64,000 nucleotides of DNA, from contig NC_011894.1 of assembly GCF_000022085.1 (NCBI RefSeq), forward strand, positions 274,501 to 338,500, read 5' to 3'. The DNA is from Methylobacterium nodulans ORS 2060 (lineage in GTDB: Bacteria; Pseudomonadota; Alphaproteobacteria; Rhizobiales; Beijerinckiaceae). The notes under the pieces were generated by a model. The model saw only the letters and a program-made list of their open reading frames with translations, had not been told where the DNA came from and did not search any database. Shown one piece after another: positions 21,187 through 30,471 of this stretch. Positions within the stretch are counted from its first letter, which is position 1. Each line of letters begins with the position of its first letter. The translations under genes and the position numbers were made by a program.

Positions 21187-21210
21187 GGGCGGCGCGAGCC
21201 GCCCTTTTTT
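21187..21210 (+). terminator. Rho-independent terminator of the oxidase operon
   Basis: A perfect 7-bp GC stem (GGGCGGC at 21187-21193, GCCGCCC at 21198-21204) with loop GCGA is followed by six T residues, 22 bp after the ctaE stop. It is the clearest intrinsic terminator in the window. Confidence 0.9.
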
Positions 21211-21250
21211 CGTGGCGGGATGCCCGCCCAACCCCCATATCGATGGTGGG

Positions 21251-21357
21251 CTAAGCAGGTTTCGGAACAGTGCGTTGCGGTTTTCCGTCAAAACCTGCGA
21301 CACATCGAAAGCCTAAGCGGACGAAGCGGTGGCACGCTCCGCCAAGTCTGCTTAGGC
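21251..21357 (+). other. Structured leader with two hairpins upstream of the DUF983-SURF1 genes
   Basis: GCAGGTTT (21255-21262) pairs with AAACCTGC (21291-21298). GCCTAAGCGGAC (from 21311) pairs imperfectly with GTCTGCTTAGGC (to 21357), enclosing an inner GCGG/CCGC stem. No ORF fits the region 21211-21448. It may be a structured 5' leader, an attenuator or a small repeat; none is established. Confidence 0.4.
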
Positions 21358-21448
21358 CGGTCCCGGTTGACCGGCCCTCGCAAACGGGATCCGGCGACCG
21401 GCGGCGCCCCGAAGGATCGCGGCCCGCATCAGCGAGGAGCATGTAGAG

Positions 21449-21817
21449 GTGGACGACATCCGCGCAACCTCATCGCCGGCAACGGCCGGCCTGCGCGGGC
21501 GCTGCCCGCGCTGCGGCGAGGGCCATCTGTTCAAGGGATTCCTGAGCTTCCGCCCCCGCTGCGAGGTCTGCGGCCTCGACTTCAAGTTCATCGACTCGGC
21601 CGACGGGCCGGCCTTCTTCGTGATGTCGATCGTCGGGCTCATCGTCGTGGCCCTCGCCATGTGGGTCGAGTTCGCCTACGAGCCGCCGCTCTGGGTTCAC
21701 GCCGTGCTGTGGGCACCGCTCGCCATCGTGCTGAGCCTGGTCCTAGTGCGTCCCCTCAAGGGCCTGATGGCGGCCCTACAATTCTCCAATAGGGCCGAGC
21801 AGGGGCGTTTCCGCTGA
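21449..21817 (+). CDS. DUF983 membrane protein
   Basis: A 122-residue protein with two CxxC knuckles near the N-terminus (GRCPRCGEG and PRCEVCGLD) and two membrane helices (about residues 52-72 and 82-102). DUF983 genes are regularly found between the oxidase structural genes and SURF1 in alphaproteobacteria, suggesting a role in oxidase assembly or metal handling. The start is the GTG at 21449 with GAGGAGC about 8 bases upstream. Its stop overlaps the SURF1 ATG. Confidence 0.85.
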   Translation: MDDIRATSSPATAGLRGRCPRCGEGHLFKGFLSFRPRCEVCGLDFKFIDSADGPAFFVMSIVGLIVVALAMWVEFAYEPPLWVHAVLWAPLAIVLSLVLVRPLKGLMAALQFSNRAEQGRFR

Positions 21818-22578
21818 TGGATGCGGCGGCAGAACCGGTCCGGCGCTCCCCTCCCTGGCGCGACCTCCTCGCGCCGGGCCTCGCGACGCTCGTCTGCCTC
21901 GCGATCCTCCTCGCACTCGGCACTTGGCAACTGCAGCGCAAGGCCTGGAAGGAGGGCGTGATCCGACAGGTGGTGGAGCGCTCGCGGATCGATCCGCCGC
22001 TCGCGCCCCCCGCCGCCGGAACCTGGGACCCCGCCGCCGACGAGTTCAAGCGGGTGCGCATCACCGGCCGCCTCCTCAACGACAGGGAGACACTGGTCCA
22101 CGGCCTCGCGCCGGGCGAGGCTCCGGGCCGCGCCCTCCAGGGCTACTACGTGCTGACGCCGCTCGTGCGGGAGGACGGCCCGCCGATCCTGATCAACCGC
22201 GGCTTCGTCCCGACCGAGCTCAGGAACCCGCGCGACCGCGCGGCCGGCGAGGTCGCGGGTCCGGTCACGGTCACCGGGATACTGCGGGCGAGCGAGGAGC
22301 GGGGCCTGTTCGTTCCCGCGCCCGATCCGCAGCGGGGCGAATGGTTCAATCGCGACATTCCGGGCATCGCCGCCGCCCGTGGCCTCACGGAGGTCGCGCC
22401 CTACCTGATCGAGGCCGACGCGACGCCCAATCCCGGCGGCTGGCCCCGGGGCGGACAGCTCCGGGTCGATCTGCCGAACAACCACCTGCAATACGCCTTC
22501 ACGTGGTACGGCATCGCGCTGTGCCTCGTCGGCGTGTTCTCGGCCTATGCCTGGAAGCGGCTTCGCGAGGTGGCTTGA
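21817..22578 (+). CDS. SURF1-family oxidase assembly protein
   Basis: The 253-residue SURF1 protein assists haem A insertion into aa3 oxidase. Two membrane helices bracket a periplasmic domain: near residues 18-36 (LATLVCLAILLALGTWQLQR, with the conserved GTWQLQRKAWKE) and near 222-244 (FTWYGIALCLVGVFSAYAWK). Other family signatures are PILINRGFVP near residue 125 and the C-terminal NNHLQYAFTWYG. It overlaps DUF983 by one base. Confidence 0.92.
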   Translation: MDAAAEPVRRSPPWRDLLAPGLATLVCLAILLALGTWQLQRKAWKEGVIRQVVERSRIDPPLAPPAAGTWDPAADEFKRVRITGRLLNDRETLVHGLAPGEAPGRALQGYYVLTPLVREDGPPILINRGFVPTELRNPRDRAAGEVAGPVTVTGILRASEERGLFVPAPDPQRGEWFNRDIPGIAAARGLTEVAPYLIEADATPNPGGWPRGGQLRVDLPNNHLQYAFTWYGIALCLVGVFSAYAWKRLREVA

Positions 22579-22674
22579 TCCCAACGGCCCGGGCTGCTGA
22601 CGCAGCGGGCCGTTGACCCATCTCGATATGAGTTCGCCACCGGCTGCGCCGACCCTGACGGATGAAACCGGTCG

Positions 22675-22795
22675 CGCGGCGCAGCCGCAGCCTCGAAGCA
22701 CGCCTGAACGTTGGTCCAAGGCTCTGGTGGGTGGGATCAGCGGTCAGGCGTGCTTCGAGGCTCCTTCGGAGCACCTCAGCATGAGGAGCGGGGCG
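22675..22795. repeat. Palindromic repeat family B copy
   Basis: GCAGCCTCGAAGCACGCCTGA and its inverted partner TCAGGCGTGCTTCGAGGC bracket the copy, which ends in GCACCTCAGCATGAGG. The left terminus is diverged. The rest of the 22579-22914 gap shows nothing recognisable beyond the thrC leader. Confidence 0.75.
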
Positions 22796-22914
22796 GCTTC
22801 CACGTAGGTCAGGTTCTATTTTGCCCCATCCGGCGGGCATCCCGCTGCGATGCGCTTCCGGCTGACGCCGCCGGACAATTCGTGTAGGGCGTCCGCAGCT
22901 TCAGGACGTTCCCC

Positions 22915-24330
22915 GTGCTTCATGTCTCGACCCGCGGCGCCGCCGCAAAGCTGACCTTCACCGATGCGCTCCTCGCCGGCCTTGCCCGCGACGGCGGCCT
23001 CTACCTCCCCGAGCGCTGGCCCGCCCTCGATCCGGCGGCCATCGCGGGCCTTGCCGGGCGTCCCTACGCGGCCGCAGCCAAGACCGTGCTGTCGCCCCTC
23101 GTCGACGGCGAGATCCCGCAGGGCGACCTCGACCGGATGATCGAGGGGGCCTATGCCACCTTCCGGCACCCGGCCGTCTGCCCGCTGGTGCAACTCGGCG
23201 ACAACCTCTTCCTGCTCGAACTCCACCACGGCCCGACGCTCGCGTTCAAGGACGTGGCGATGCAGCTCCTCGGGCGGCTGATGGATCACGTGCTGAAGGC
23301 CCGCGGCAGCCGCGCCACCATCGTGGGTGCCACCTCCGGCGATACGGGCAGCGCCGCCGTCGAGGCCTTCCGCGGCCTCGATCAGGTCGACGTCTTCATC
23401 CTGTTCCCGCACGGCCGCGTGTCGGAGGTGCAGCGGCGCCAGATGACGACGGTGGATTCGGCCAACGTCCACGCCGTCGCGGTCGAGGGCACCTTCGACG
23501 ATTGCCAGGCGATCGTGAAGGCGCTGTTCCAGCACCCGCGCTTTGCCGAGGAGGTGCGGCTGTCGGGCGTCAACTCGATCAACTGGGCGCGGGTCGCCGC
23601 GCAGGCCGTCTACTACTTCACCAGCGCCGTGGCGCTCGGCTCCCCGCATCGCCCGGTCTCCTTCTCGGTGCCGACCGGCAATTTCGGCGACATCCTGGCC
23701 GGTTGGGTCGCCAAGCGGATGGGCCTGCCGGTCGGCCGGCTGATGATCGCGACGAACGCCAACGACATCCTGGCCCGCACGCTGGCGAGCGGCGCCTACG
23801 AGGTGCGCGGCGTTGCCCCCACCACCTCGCCCTCGATGGACATCCAGGTCTCCTCGAACTTCGAGCGCCTGCTCTTCGAGGCCCTCGACCGGGAGCCCGA
23901 AGGGCTCAACCGCCTGATGGCGAGCCTCAAGCAATCGGGCGCCTTCTCGCTCCCGCCCGCGGTGCTGGAGCGGGTGCGGGCGGAGTTCGACGCGGCGGCG
24001 GTCCAGGAGCCGGAGGTCGCGGCCGAGATCCGCGAGACCTACCGGAGCACGGGCTATGTGCTCGATCCGCACAGCGCCATCGGCGTGCGGGCCGGCCGCC
24101 GGCTCCTCGATGCCGATCCGGCGACGCCGGTCGTGGCGCTCGCGACCGCGCATGCGGCGAAGTTCCCGGATGCGGTCGAGGCCGCGACGGGGCAGCGCCC
24201 TGCCCTGCCGCCCCATCTCGCCGACCTGATGACCCGGCGCGAGCGCTTCGCCGTGCTGCCCAACGACGAGGGCGCGGTCGAGCGCTTCATCCGCGAGCGG
24301 GCGCGCATCCTGCGCGGAGCCGCCGCGTGA
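22915..24330 (+). CDS. thrC: Threonine synthase
   Basis: The 471-residue PLP enzyme converts O-phosphohomoserine to threonine. Family motifs include VSTRGAA at the N-terminus, HHGPTLAFKDVA near residue 105 containing the PLP lysine, ATSGDTGSAAVEAFRG near 138, and SVPTGNFGDILAGW near 257. The start is the GTG at 22915, which gives the family's usual V/M-LHVSTRG beginning. It overlaps the peptidase gene by four bases, a common alphaproteobacterial arrangement. Confidence 0.93.
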   Translation: MLHVSTRGAAAKLTFTDALLAGLARDGGLYLPERWPALDPAAIAGLAGRPYAAAAKTVLSPLVDGEIPQGDLDRMIEGAYATFRHPAVCPLVQLGDNLFLLELHHGPTLAFKDVAMQLLGRLMDHVLKARGSRATIVGATSGDTGSAAVEAFRGLDQVDVFILFPHGRVSEVQRRQMTTVDSANVHAVAVEGTFDDCQAIVKALFQHPRFAEEVRLSGVNSINWARVAAQAVYYFTSAVALGSPHRPVSFSVPTGNFGDILAGWVAKRMGLPVGRLMIATNANDILARTLASGAYEVRGVAPTTSPSMDIQVSSNFERLLFEALDREPEGLNRLMASLKQSGAFSLPPAVLERVRAEFDAAAVQEPEVAAEIRETYRSTGYVLDPHSAIGVRAGRRLLDADPATPVVALATAHAAKFPDAVEAATGQRPALPPHLADLMTRRERFAVLPNDEGAVERFIRERARILRGAAA

Positions 24331-25622
24331 ACGAGCATTTCGCGACCTTCGGCGCCTCGCCCTCCTTGCGCATCACGCGCCTGCCGAACGGTCTCACGGT
24401 CGCGACCGAGCCGATGCCGGGCGTCGCCACCGCGACGCTCGGCGTCTGGGTCGGGGCGGGATCGCGCCATGAGCGGCCGCAGGAGCACGGGCTCAGCCAC
24501 CTCATCGAGCACATGGCCTTCAAGGGCACGTGCCGGCGCAGCGCCCGGGCCATCGCCGAGGACATCGAGAATGTGGGCGGCGACATCAACGCCGCCACCA
24601 GCGCCGAGCAGACGAGCTACACCGCCCGGGTGCTCGGCGAGGATATCGGGGTCGCCCTCGACGTGATCGGCGACATCCTGACGAACTCGGTCTTCGACGC
24701 GGGCGAGCTCGCCCGCGAGAAGGGCGTGATCCTGCAGGAATACGCCGCCGTCGAGGACACGCCGGACGACGTGGTCTACGATGCCTTCACCGAGGCGGCC
24801 TTCCCCGACCAGCCGATCGGCCGCCCGATCCTCGGCCGGCCCGAGACGATCCAGAGCTTCGACCGGCGGGCGATCGAGGTCTATCTCGCCCGCGAATACA
24901 CGCCCGACCGCATGGTGCTGGCAGCGGCCGGCGCCGTGGAGCACGAGGCGATCGTCGAGGCGGCCGAGCGCCATTTCGGAGCCCTGCCGGCCCGCACGGC
25001 GCCCGACGCGGAAGCGGGCCTGTATCTCGGCGGCGAGCGGCGGATGCTGCGCAAGCTCGAACAGGCGAACCTCGTCCTCGGCCTGCCCGGCCTCTCTTTC
25101 CGGGACGAGGGCTATTACGCGCTCCACCTCTTCGCGCAGGTGCTCGGCGGGGGCCTGACCTCCCGGCTCTGGCACGAGGTGCGCGAGACCCGCGGCCTCG
25201 CCTACGAGATCCATGCCTTCCATTGGCCCTTCTCGGATTGCGGCCTGTTCGGGATCGGCGCGGGCACGGCCGGCGCCGATCTGCCGGCCCTGGTCGAGGT
25301 CACGGTCGCGTGCCTGGGCAATGCCGCCGCCTCGATCGAGGAGACGGAGCTCGCCCGCGCCAAGGCGCAGCTCAAGGTCTCGCTGCTCTCGGCCCTGGAG
25401 ACGCCCGGCGGGCGAATCGAGCGCATCGCCCGCCAGATCCTCGCCTGGGGCCGGGTGATCCCGGCCGAGGAGATCATCGCCAAGGTCGATGCGGTGACGC
25501 CCGAACAGGTGCGCGCCGCGGGGCGCGCCGTGATGGCGGGCGCCCCGACCCTCGCGGCGATCGGGCCGATCCGCAAGCTCCCGAGCCTCGACGCGGTCGG
25601 AAACGCCCTCAAGGCTGCCTGA
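24327..25622 (+). CDS. M16-family zinc peptidase (mitochondrial processing peptidase-like)
   Basis: The 431-residue protein contains the inverted zinc motif HLIEH (in GLSHLIEHMAFKGT, near residue 55) and the distal glutamate region ALAREKGVILQEYAAVEDTPDDV near 135. It resembles the beta-subunit of mitochondrial processing peptidase and M16B peptidases that degrade peptides. The GTG at 24327 overlaps the thrC stop (GTGA). Downstream, 234 bp separate it from the EAL protein. Confidence 0.9.
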   Translation: MNEHFATFGASPSLRITRLPNGLTVATEPMPGVATATLGVWVGAGSRHERPQEHGLSHLIEHMAFKGTCRRSARAIAEDIENVGGDINAATSAEQTSYTARVLGEDIGVALDVIGDILTNSVFDAGELAREKGVILQEYAAVEDTPDDVVYDAFTEAAFPDQPIGRPILGRPETIQSFDRRAIEVYLAREYTPDRMVLAAAGAVEHEAIVEAAERHFGALPARTAPDAEAGLYLGGERRMLRKLEQANLVLGLPGLSFRDEGYYALHLFAQVLGGGLTSRLWHEVRETRGLAYEIHAFHWPFSDCGLFGIGAGTAGADLPALVEVTVACLGNAAASIEETELARAKAQLKVSLLSALETPGGRIERIARQILAWGRVIPAEEIIAKVDAVTPEQVRAAGRAVMAGAPTLAAIGPIRKLPSLDAVGNALKAA

Positions 25623-25856
25623 GCGTCGGTCGCCGAAGGGGCCGGCGCCGGGGGTCCCACCCTGCCTCGCCCCGCGGCAACTTGATTTGGCCGCAAAGCG
25701 GGACCAACCAATTCCATCGCCGGACCGGGAGACGAAAGGCAGGCCGCGGGGGAGACCGGGTCCTCGCGCCTTGCTCCCACGCTTGGGCATCGATACGGTT
25801 CGGCGGCTCCTCGACGGCCCGCCTCCCCTCCCCGGTCTTGAAGACGTTCTAAAGCG

Positions 25857-28736
25857 TTGCGCCACGCCTCCCTTGCCCTCGCCCTCCTCGTCGCCCTCGC
25901 GGGGGCGCTCCTGCCGTCCGCGGCGCGCGCGCTGGAGGCGGTGCGGGTCGGGCTCGACGCCCAGGCGATCGACCTCACGCCCGCCATCGAGCGCTACCGC
26001 TCCGACGGCGACCTGATCCAGATCTCGACGGCGCCCGGCAAGGACGGCATCGTCCGGCGCATCGCCGTGAAGGCGCGCGAGACCGGGGCGCGGCCGGACT
26101 GGATCGTCTTCGCGCTCACCAACGACACCGACGAGCAGATCGACCGGCTTCTCGTCGCGCCGCATTTCCGTCTCGTCGGCTCGGGCATCATCTGGCCGGA
26201 TCTCGGCGGCTCGCGCATCGCGGCGATCACCGCGAGCCAGGGCATCCGGCCCGAGCGCGACGAGAGCCCGGATGCGGACCAGTTCACCGTCACGCTCGAT
26301 CCCGGCACGACCGTCACCTTCGTGGCGGAGCTGCGCACCCCCAACGTGCCGCAGCTCTACCTCTGGGACCAGGACGCCTACCGCAAGAAGGCAACCGGGC
26401 TCACCCTCTACAAGGGCATCATCATCGGCATCGCGGGGCTCCTCGCGCTCTTCCTCACCGTCGTGTTCGTGGTGAAGGGCGCGATCATCTTTCCCGCCGC
26501 GGCGGCGCTGGCCTGGTCGGTGCTGGCCTATACCTGCATCGATTTCGGCTTCTTCCAGCGGATCTTCCCGGTCACGGAGGCGGCCGAGCGGGTCTACCGC
26601 GCCTCCGCGGAGGCGGTGCTCGGCGCGACGCTGCTCGTCTTCCTGTTCGCCTACCTCAACCTCGCCCGCTGGCACGTGCGCTACAGCCACGTGGCGCTCC
26701 TGTGGCTGATCTTCCTCGCGGGCCTCGTGGCACTCGCCGTCGTCGACCCGCCGGTGGCGGCGGGCGTGGCGCGCATCTCGATCGCGACCGTGGCGGGCGT
26801 CGGCCTCCTCCTCGTCGTGTATCTGGCAGCCCATAACGGCTACGACCGGGCGATCCTGCTGATCCCGACCTGGCTTCTCCTGACCGCCTGGGTGGTGGCG
26901 GCGGGTTTCGCGATCACCGGGCAGCTGCGCAACGACCTCGTCCAGCCGGCGCTGATCGGCGGCCTCGTGCTCATCGTGATGCTGATCGGCTTCACGGTGC
27001 TCCAGCATGCCTTCGCGGGCGGGGGCATCGGCACGGCCGTGGTCTCGGACACCGAGCGGCGGGCGCTGGCGCTGACGGGTGCGGGCGACGTGGTGTTCGA
27101 CTGGGACGTGCCCGGCGACCGGGTCTTCGCCGGTCCGGAGATCGAGAGCCAGCTCGGCCTCAAGCGCGGCGCCCTCGAAGGACCGGCCGCGAACTGGCTG
27201 GCGCTGCTCCACCCCTTCGACGTCGACCGCTACTCGGCGGCCCTCGACACGGTGATCGAGGAGCGCCGCGGGCGCATCTGCCAGGATTTCCGCCTGCGTG
27301 CCGCCGCCGGCCCTTATTACTGGTTCCGGCTCAAGGCCCGGCCGGTGATCGGGGCGGATGGCGAGGTGATCCGCATCGTCGGCACCATCGCGGACGTGAC
27401 GGAGGTGAAGATCGCCGAGGAGCGCCTGCTCCACGATGCGGTGCACGACAACCTCACGGGCCTGCCGAACCGCGAATTGTTCAACGACCGGCTCGACGCC
27501 GCCCTGACGCTCGCGGCGCAGGATCCGCGGCTCAAGCCCACGGTCTTCGTCCTCGATATCGACCGCTTCAAGCAGGTGAACGACGCGATCGGGCTCTCGG
27601 CGGGCGATTCGATCCTGCTCACCCTGTCGCGCCGCCTCGGCCGGCTGCTGCGCCCGCAGGACACGCTGGCGCGGATCGCCGGCGACGAGCTCGCGGTGAT
27701 CCTGGTCTCCGAGCGCGACCCCGACCGCATCATCGCCTTCGCGGACATGATCCGGCGCGCCATCACCACGCCGATCACCTACGCGGACCGCGAGATCTTC
27801 CTGACGCCCTCGATCGGGGTGGTGCTGCACGAGGCGGGCAGCAATCCGAAGCGCGACCAGATCTTCAAGAATGCCGAGATCGCCATGATCCAGGCCAAGC
27901 GCCAGGGCGGTGACCGGATCGAGGTCTACCGGCCGACCATGCGCTCGGACCGCGGCGACCGGCTGATGCTGGAGAGCGACCTGCGCCAGGCGCTCGAACG
28001 CAACGAGATCAAGGTGCTGTTCCAGCCGATCGTCCGGCTGGAGGACCGCACGGTCGCGGGGTTCGAGGCGCTGTTGCGCTGGGACCATCCCAAGCACGGG
28101 CGCATCCCCCCCCAGACCTTCATCCCGATCGCGGAGGAATCCGGCCTCATCGTCGATCTCGGCGTCTTCGCGCTGGAGCGCACGGCGGCGGAGCTCGCCG
28201 CCTGGCAGCAGGCGCTGGTGGTCGAGCCGCCGCTCTTTGCCTCCGTCAACGTCTCCTCGCGCCAGCTCCTGCGCCACGACCTCCTGCACGACGTGAAGAC
28301 GGTGCTCGCCCGCACCGGCGTCGCCCCCGGGTCGCTCAAGCTCGAACTCACCGAGAGCCTGGTGATGGAGAACCCGGAATACGCCGCGCAGATGCTCGCC
28401 CGCATCGCCGAACTCGGCGCCGGCCTCTCCCTCGACGATTTCGGCACCGGCTACTCGGCGCTGGCCTATCTCCAGCGCTTCCCGTTCGACACGATCAAGA
28501 TCGACCAATCCTTCGTGCGCCAGATGGCGAACGGCCGCTCGGTGATCCTGCGCTCGATCGTGCGGATGGCGCAGGAGCTGGGGCTCGAGATCGTGGCCGA
28601 GGGTGCCGAGACCGAGGCGGATGCGCGGGCGCTGGCGGAGATCGGGTGCGATTACGCGCAGGGCTTCGCCTTCGGCGAGCCGATGTCGGTCCATCAGGCC
28701 CGCCAGCTCGTGGGAGCGGCGCCGGCCGCCGCGTGA
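25857..28736 (+). CDS. Membrane sensor with PAS, degenerate GGDEF and intact EAL domains
   Basis: The 959-residue protein starts at TTG 25857, opening a signal peptide (SLALALLVALAGALLPSAARA). A periplasmic region of about 160 residues follows, then about seven membrane helices (residues ~180-385), a PAS-like domain (~395-520), GGDEF (~535-695) and EAL (~700-950). The GGDEF active-site loop reads AGDEL near residue 608, so cyclase activity is doubtful. The EAL domain keeps FEALLRW (near 736), ELTESLVM, LDDFGTGYSALAYL and KIDQSFV. The expected activity is c-di-GMP hydrolysis tuned by a membrane signal. The gene stands alone. Confidence 0.88.
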   Translation: MRHASLALALLVALAGALLPSAARALEAVRVGLDAQAIDLTPAIERYRSDGDLIQISTAPGKDGIVRRIAVKARETGARPDWIVFALTNDTDEQIDRLLVAPHFRLVGSGIIWPDLGGSRIAAITASQGIRPERDESPDADQFTVTLDPGTTVTFVAELRTPNVPQLYLWDQDAYRKKATGLTLYKGIIIGIAGLLALFLTVVFVVKGAIIFPAAAALAWSVLAYTCIDFGFFQRIFPVTEAAERVYRASAEAVLGATLLVFLFAYLNLARWHVRYSHVALLWLIFLAGLVALAVVDPPVAAGVARISIATVAGVGLLLVVYLAAHNGYDRAILLIPTWLLLTAWVVAAGFAITGQLRNDLVQPALIGGLVLIVMLIGFTVLQHAFAGGGIGTAVVSDTERRALALTGAGDVVFDWDVPGDRVFAGPEIESQLGLKRGALEGPAANWLALLHPFDVDRYSAALDTVIEERRGRICQDFRLRAAAGPYYWFRLKARPVIGADGEVIRIVGTIADVTEVKIAEERLLHDAVHDNLTGLPNRELFNDRLDAALTLAAQDPRLKPTVFVLDIDRFKQVNDAIGLSAGDSILLTLSRRLGRLLRPQDTLARIAGDELAVILVSERDPDRIIAFADMIRRAITTPITYADREIFLTPSIGVVLHEAGSNPKRDQIFKNAEIAMIQAKRQGGDRIEVYRPTMRSDRGDRLMLESDLRQALERNEIKVLFQPIVRLEDRTVAGFEALLRWDHPKHGRIPPQTFIPIAEESGLIVDLGVFALERTAAELAAWQQALVVEPPLFASVNVSSRQLLRHDLLHDVKTVLARTGVAPGSLKLELTESLVMENPEYAAQMLARIAELGAGLSLDDFGTGYSALAYLQRFPFDTIKIDQSFVRQMANGRSVILRSIVRMAQELGLEIVAEGAETEADARALAEIGCDYAQGFAFGEPMSVHQARQLVGAAPAAA

Positions 28737-28940
28737 GGCCGGCCCGCGCGGCGACGCCGGCGCCGTCGTCCGGCATCCGGTCGATGGCTCCGCCATACGG
28801 GACGGCTTCGCCATGCGGATGTCGGCTCGCTCAGGTGGATGATTCTCCGCCCCTTCGCGCTCCCTCTTTCCGGGCCCGTTCGGGCCTGCACGACTGCAGC
28901 GTCAGCGGAATGCGACCCGGGAAAGCATCTGTGTTTGGCG

Positions 28941-29921
28941 TCAAGCCTGTTGGGGCTGATTTGGCGTCCAGAGGCGGTCCTGAGCGATGAGGCTGTTGGC
29001 CAGCACGGCGAGCTTGCGGGCCACGGCGATGATGGCGCACTTTGGCTTCTTGCCGTTGGCGATCAGGCGTTCGTGGAAGGCTTTCAGGCCGGCGTTGTGG
29101 CGGGCGGCCGAGAGCGCCGCGAGGTAGAGGACGCGGCGCACGGGCGGGCGGCCGCCCCAGATGACCCGCACGCCCTGGCGCGCGCCGGAATCGTCGGCGA
29201 CCGGCGCCAGGCCCGCCAGCAGGCCGATCTGCCGGCTGCTGCAGGTGCCCAGCTCGGCCAGGCTGGCCACCAGGGTGGCCGCGATCGTGTCCCCGATCGA
29301 GGGGATCGAGACCAGGATGGCATGCCGCCGGGCCAGTCCGGGATCGGCCGCGATGAGCCGGCGGATCTCGCCGGCAAGGGCCTCGATGTCCGCGGCGATC
29401 CTGGCCAGACGGTCCTGGAACTGGCGGATCAGGAACGGGCTTGCGGCCGCGGCCAGCTGGTTCTTGAGGGCGGTTTGTTCGGCCACGGCGCTGTCGCGGG
29501 CCGCGACCAGTTCCTGGAGCGCTTCGAGCGCGTCCGAGGCCGGCGGGCGCTGCGGGGGGGCCATCACCGCGGCAAACTGCGCCAGCACGCGGGCATCGAG
29601 CCGATCGGTCTTGGCCCAGATGCCTTGCGCCTTGGCGAACATGCGCACCCGAAACGGATCGACGACGGCGACCGGCAGGCCCGAGGCATGCAGGCTGCGG
29701 CGGGTCTGGCGGTGCCACTTGCCGGTGGCCTCGACCACGACCAGCCCCAGAGCAAAGCGCCCAAGCCAGCGCTTGAGCTGCCGGATGCCGACCTCGGTAT
29801 TGGCGAACCGCTGGGCTTGGCCGGAGGGGAGGACGTGGACGTCGAGCCAGCTCTTGCTGACGTCGATCCCCACGCTAGACTTGCCCGCGGTCTCTTGTTT
29901 GGACACTTCCTTGCCTTGCAT
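28941..29921 (-). mobile_element. IS110-family transposase (RuvC-like DEDD recombinase)
   Basis: The 326-residue transposase has the IS110 layout: an N-terminal DEDD RuvC-like domain (GIDVSKSWLDV, VVEATGKW, and KTDRLDAR with two acidic residues) and a C-terminal Transposase_20 domain (SIPSIGDTIAATLVASL and GLLAGLAPVADDSGARQG). I chose the ATG at 29921; a longer in-frame start would translate the structured non-coding flank. The frame is intact, so the element may be active. No clear terminal inverted repeats or target duplication were seen, as expected for IS110. Confidence 0.9.
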
Positions 29922-30110
29922 ACGGGACTTGCTCCCCAGCATCTGTTCAGGACAAGAGCCAGAGGGCGGCCGGATCCTGCTTTCCCACGGTGCCAATCCT
30001 AGAGGGAGATCGATCCCGGCCGCCCGCGTCGCGGCCGGTGGCCACCGGCCGCGACGCACCTCACAGCTTGGTGCGCTGGTCGGCCCGTCAAACATGCAAG
30101 AGGGAGCGGG
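29922..30110 (-). ncRNA. Candidate bridge RNA region of the IS110 element
   Basis: IS110 elements carry a structured non-coding RNA in the end flanking the transposase gene, which guides target and donor choice. This ~190-bp flank upstream of the transposase start has no coding signal. It contains a perfect 16+16-bp palindrome at 30026-30057 (arm GCGTCGCGGCCGGTGG) plus smaller stems such as GGCGGCCGG/CCGGCCGCC. AGCATCTGT at 29938-29946 also occurs just outside the other end of the transposase gene (28924-28932). Exact RNA ends are unknown. Confidence 0.45.
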
Positions 30111-30471
30111 CGACAGTAGGCCGAGCGAGACGATCGTCGGTCATCGATCGTCTCCGGCTGCGTCAGACGGAGGTCGTTGCGTGGGCCGACGCGGTCTCAA
30201 TCGACAACACACCATCTTGGGGTGCGCGGATCCGTATGGATCATCCTGAGGTTTGATCCGTCAGGGGGGCGCCGCCAGGGGTGAACTCATGCCGAGGGGC
30301 TACGGCAGTGCCGCAGCCTCTGGCCGGCTGCCGGTGCGATCGAAGAACGCCGTCACTTGGCATGAGGAGCAGGGCGGCTTCCAGCACGTCGGGTTCGATT
30401 TCGACAGAGCGAGCACTCGGCGTCGCAGACTCCATCTCACCCGCAGAGTCACCCGCAGAGCCGACTTCCAT
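30111..30471. other. Gap between the IS110 element and the receiver gene
   Basis: No gene was found. The interval contains AT-poor DNA to about 30286 and then a decayed copy of repeat family B. A likely outer boundary of the IS110 element lies near 30090-30130 but cannot be fixed without a copy for comparison. Confidence 0.5.
30287..30385. repeat. Decayed copy of repeat family B
   Basis: CTCATGCCGAGGGGC resembles the family B terminus CTCATGCTGAGGTGC. The right end GGCATGAGGAGCAGGGCGGCTTCCA closely matches the sequence following the copy at 22675-22795. The centre is diverged. Confidence 0.5.

Noticed and set aside
24054-28814. 1586-residue leftward open frame
   Set aside because: It lies antisense to the M16 peptidase and the EAL protein. 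It is rich in Arg, Asp, His and Gly with no domain, a typical mirror frame of GC-rich genes.
29922-30095. Longer IS110 transposase start at 30095
   Set aside because: The added codons would cover the structured non-coding flank and its palindrome; the family fold starts after MQGKEVSK.
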